In this document: positions 63,235 through 64,000 of the stretch, one piece after another
How the letters are laid out: each line of letters opens with the position of its first letter
Numbering within the stretch: position 1 is the stretch's first letter
NCBI RefSeq assembly: GCF_001010415.1
Contig: NZ_JPLE01000016.1
Span: 90,178-154,177 of the forward strand
From: Xanthomonas pisi DSM 18956
GTDB taxonomy: Bacteria; Pseudomonadota; Gammaproteobacteria; Xanthomonadales; Xanthomonadaceae
Length of the DNA: 64,000 bases
Direction of reading: 5' to 3'
Position numbers and translations under genes: made by a program
Notes under the pieces: generated by a model
Database searches by the model: none
The model's input: only the letters and a program-made list of their open reading frames with translations
Told to the model about the DNA's origin: nothing

Positions 63235-63861
63235 TCAAGACGGCTGGATCGACTCTTCCGGACGACGTTCCAGCACCTGATCCACCAGGCCATAGGCCTG
63301 TGCATCGACCGCGCTCTTGAAGTTGTCGCGCTCGGTGTCGCGCGCGATGGTCTCCAGCGACTGGCCGGTGTGCTTGGCGAGGATCTCGTTCAAGCGCGAA
63401 CGCAGGGTCAGGATCTCGCGGGCGTGGATGTCGATATCGGTCGCCTGGCCCTGGAAGCCGCCCAGTGGTTGATGGATCATCACGCGCGAATTCGGCAGCG
63501 CGTACCGCTTGCCCGCCGCACCCGAGGCCAGCAGCAGGGCGCCCATCGAGGCGGCCTGGCCGACGCAGATCGTGCTCACGTCAGGCTTGATGTACTGCAT
63601 GGTGTCGTAGATCGCCATGCCGGCCGTGACCACGCCGCCGGGCGAGTTGATGTAGATGCTGATGTCCTTTTCCGGGTTGTCTGCTTCCAGGAACAGCAAC
63701 TGGGCCACGATGACGTTGGCCATATGGTCGTCGATCGGACCGACCAGGAAGATCAGACGCTCCTTCAGCAGACGCGAGTAGATGTCGTACGCACGCTCGC
63801 CACGGCTGGTCTGCTCGACCACCATGGGCACCAGGTTCAGGGCTTTGGTCACAATGCTCAT
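63235..63861 (-). CDS. clpP: ATP-dependent Clp protease proteolytic subunit
   Basis: 208 aa. The catalytic triad Ser105 (GQAASMGA), His130 (MIHQPLGG) and Asp179 (RDTERDN) is intact. It starts at the ATG at 63861 with GGGAAG as the ribosome-binding site. It forms the two-ring proteolytic chamber for ClpX. It lies 95 bases after tig. Confidence 0.97.
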
Positions 63862-63876
63862 CAGTCTTCCCGTTGT

Positions 63877-63898
63877 GGCAGCGGCCTGTGCCGCTGCC
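63877..63898 (-). promoter_or_regulatory. Stem-loop in the clpP leader
   Basis: Perfect 9-bp inverted repeat GGCAGCGGC-ctgt-GCCGCTGCC, ending 15 bases before the clpP start. It is not followed by a T run, so it is not a classic terminator; it could slow RNA decay upstream of clpP or affect ribosome access. Confidence 0.45.
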
Positions 63899-63956
63899 CG
63901 TGTTCGACATCCGCGCCCTCGATCCTGCAGGGCGCAGTCCTTCTCTTGCTACCGCA

Positions 63957-64000
63957 TCAGACGCGAATGGCGTCCTGGAACGACAGCGGCTGCTCGGTGT
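63957..64000 (-). CDS. tig: Trigger factor, C-terminal end (partial)
   Basis: The last 14 codons in the window read TEQPLSFQDAIRV then stop. The LSFQD-type ending and the position directly upstream of clpP match trigger factor in the widely conserved tig-clpP-clpX order. The rest of the gene lies outside the window. Confidence 0.65.
   Translation of the reverse strand, partial: TEQPLSFQDAIRV

Noticed and set aside
1-64000. CRISPR arrays, complete insertion sequences, rRNA genes, prophage
   Set aside because: No evenly spaced direct repeats with unique spacers, no transposase or phage genes and no rRNA sequences were seen.

Overview
This window is chromosomal DNA from a GC-rich gammaproteobacterium. 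It is most likely a Xanthomonas, or a close relative in the Lysobacteraceae. The pointers are the gene orders (tig-clpP-clpX-lon-hupB-tRNA-ppiD; pilZ-holB-mltG-pabB-fab cluster), a PilZ protein of the FimX/PilB-partner type, the dispersed CTTCTCCCGC/GCGGGAGAAG palindromes, GGGATTGGGGATT intergenic repeats, and integron attC sites of the kind that encode a C-terminal NNSxKPxPL tail. The species call is inference. Nearly all of the window is housekeeping sequence, with one accessory island.

Layout. 1-6.3 kb: a giant alpha-2-macroglobulin-like lipoprotein, a repeat cluster and a secreted nucleoside hydrolase. 6.4-8.6 kb: a TonB-dependent receptor. 8.8-18.4 kb: the 2-methylcitrate (propionate) locus prpB-prpC-acnD...prpF, with the divergent sigma-54 activator prpR. 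Between acnD and prpF lies a run of small cassette-like genes separated by attC recombination sites, with no integrase in the window. 18.6-30.6 kb: a small lipoprotein and tRNA-Val(CAC), then a long minus-strand cluster pilZ-holB-mltG-pabB-fabF-acpP-fabG-fabD-(kinase-like)-fabH-rpmF-yceD, with maf divergent. 30.7-35.4 kb: a three-gene membrane glycosylation set (GT-C-like protein, GT2, GT39). 35.4-39.9 kb: moxR-DUF58-tgpA-slp. 40.1-43.7 kb: hinT, recR, ybaB, dnaX.

43.8-50.6 kb: tRNA-Ser(GGA), the 4.5S SRP RNA, a kdkA-MBL-moaA-DUF4440-moaC-moaD-moaE run, a divergent heptosyltransferase, a DUF6165 gene, a structured RNA candidate and tRNA-Ser(CGA). 50.8-55.5 kb: PP2C phosphatase, dnaQ-rnhA-methyltransferase, divergent gloB-mltD. 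56-64 kb: ppiD, two tRNA-Asp, tRNA-Val(TAC), hupB, lon, clpX, clpP and the last codons of tig, a protein-quality-control block.

The genes of most regions are tightly packed, with 1-, 4- or 8-base overlaps, so most belong to a few long operons. The most unusual features are: (i) the attC array inserted into the methylcitrate operon; (ii) a near-consensus heat-shock promoter for lon whose -10 element lies inside the clpX terminator hairpin; (iii) a four-helix RNA candidate with its own terminator at 50.4 kb; (iv) a partial duplication of the 3' part of the SRP RNA gene; and (v) a membrane protein with a kinase-like fold but a substituted catalytic Asp, embedded in the fatty-acid synthesis cluster.
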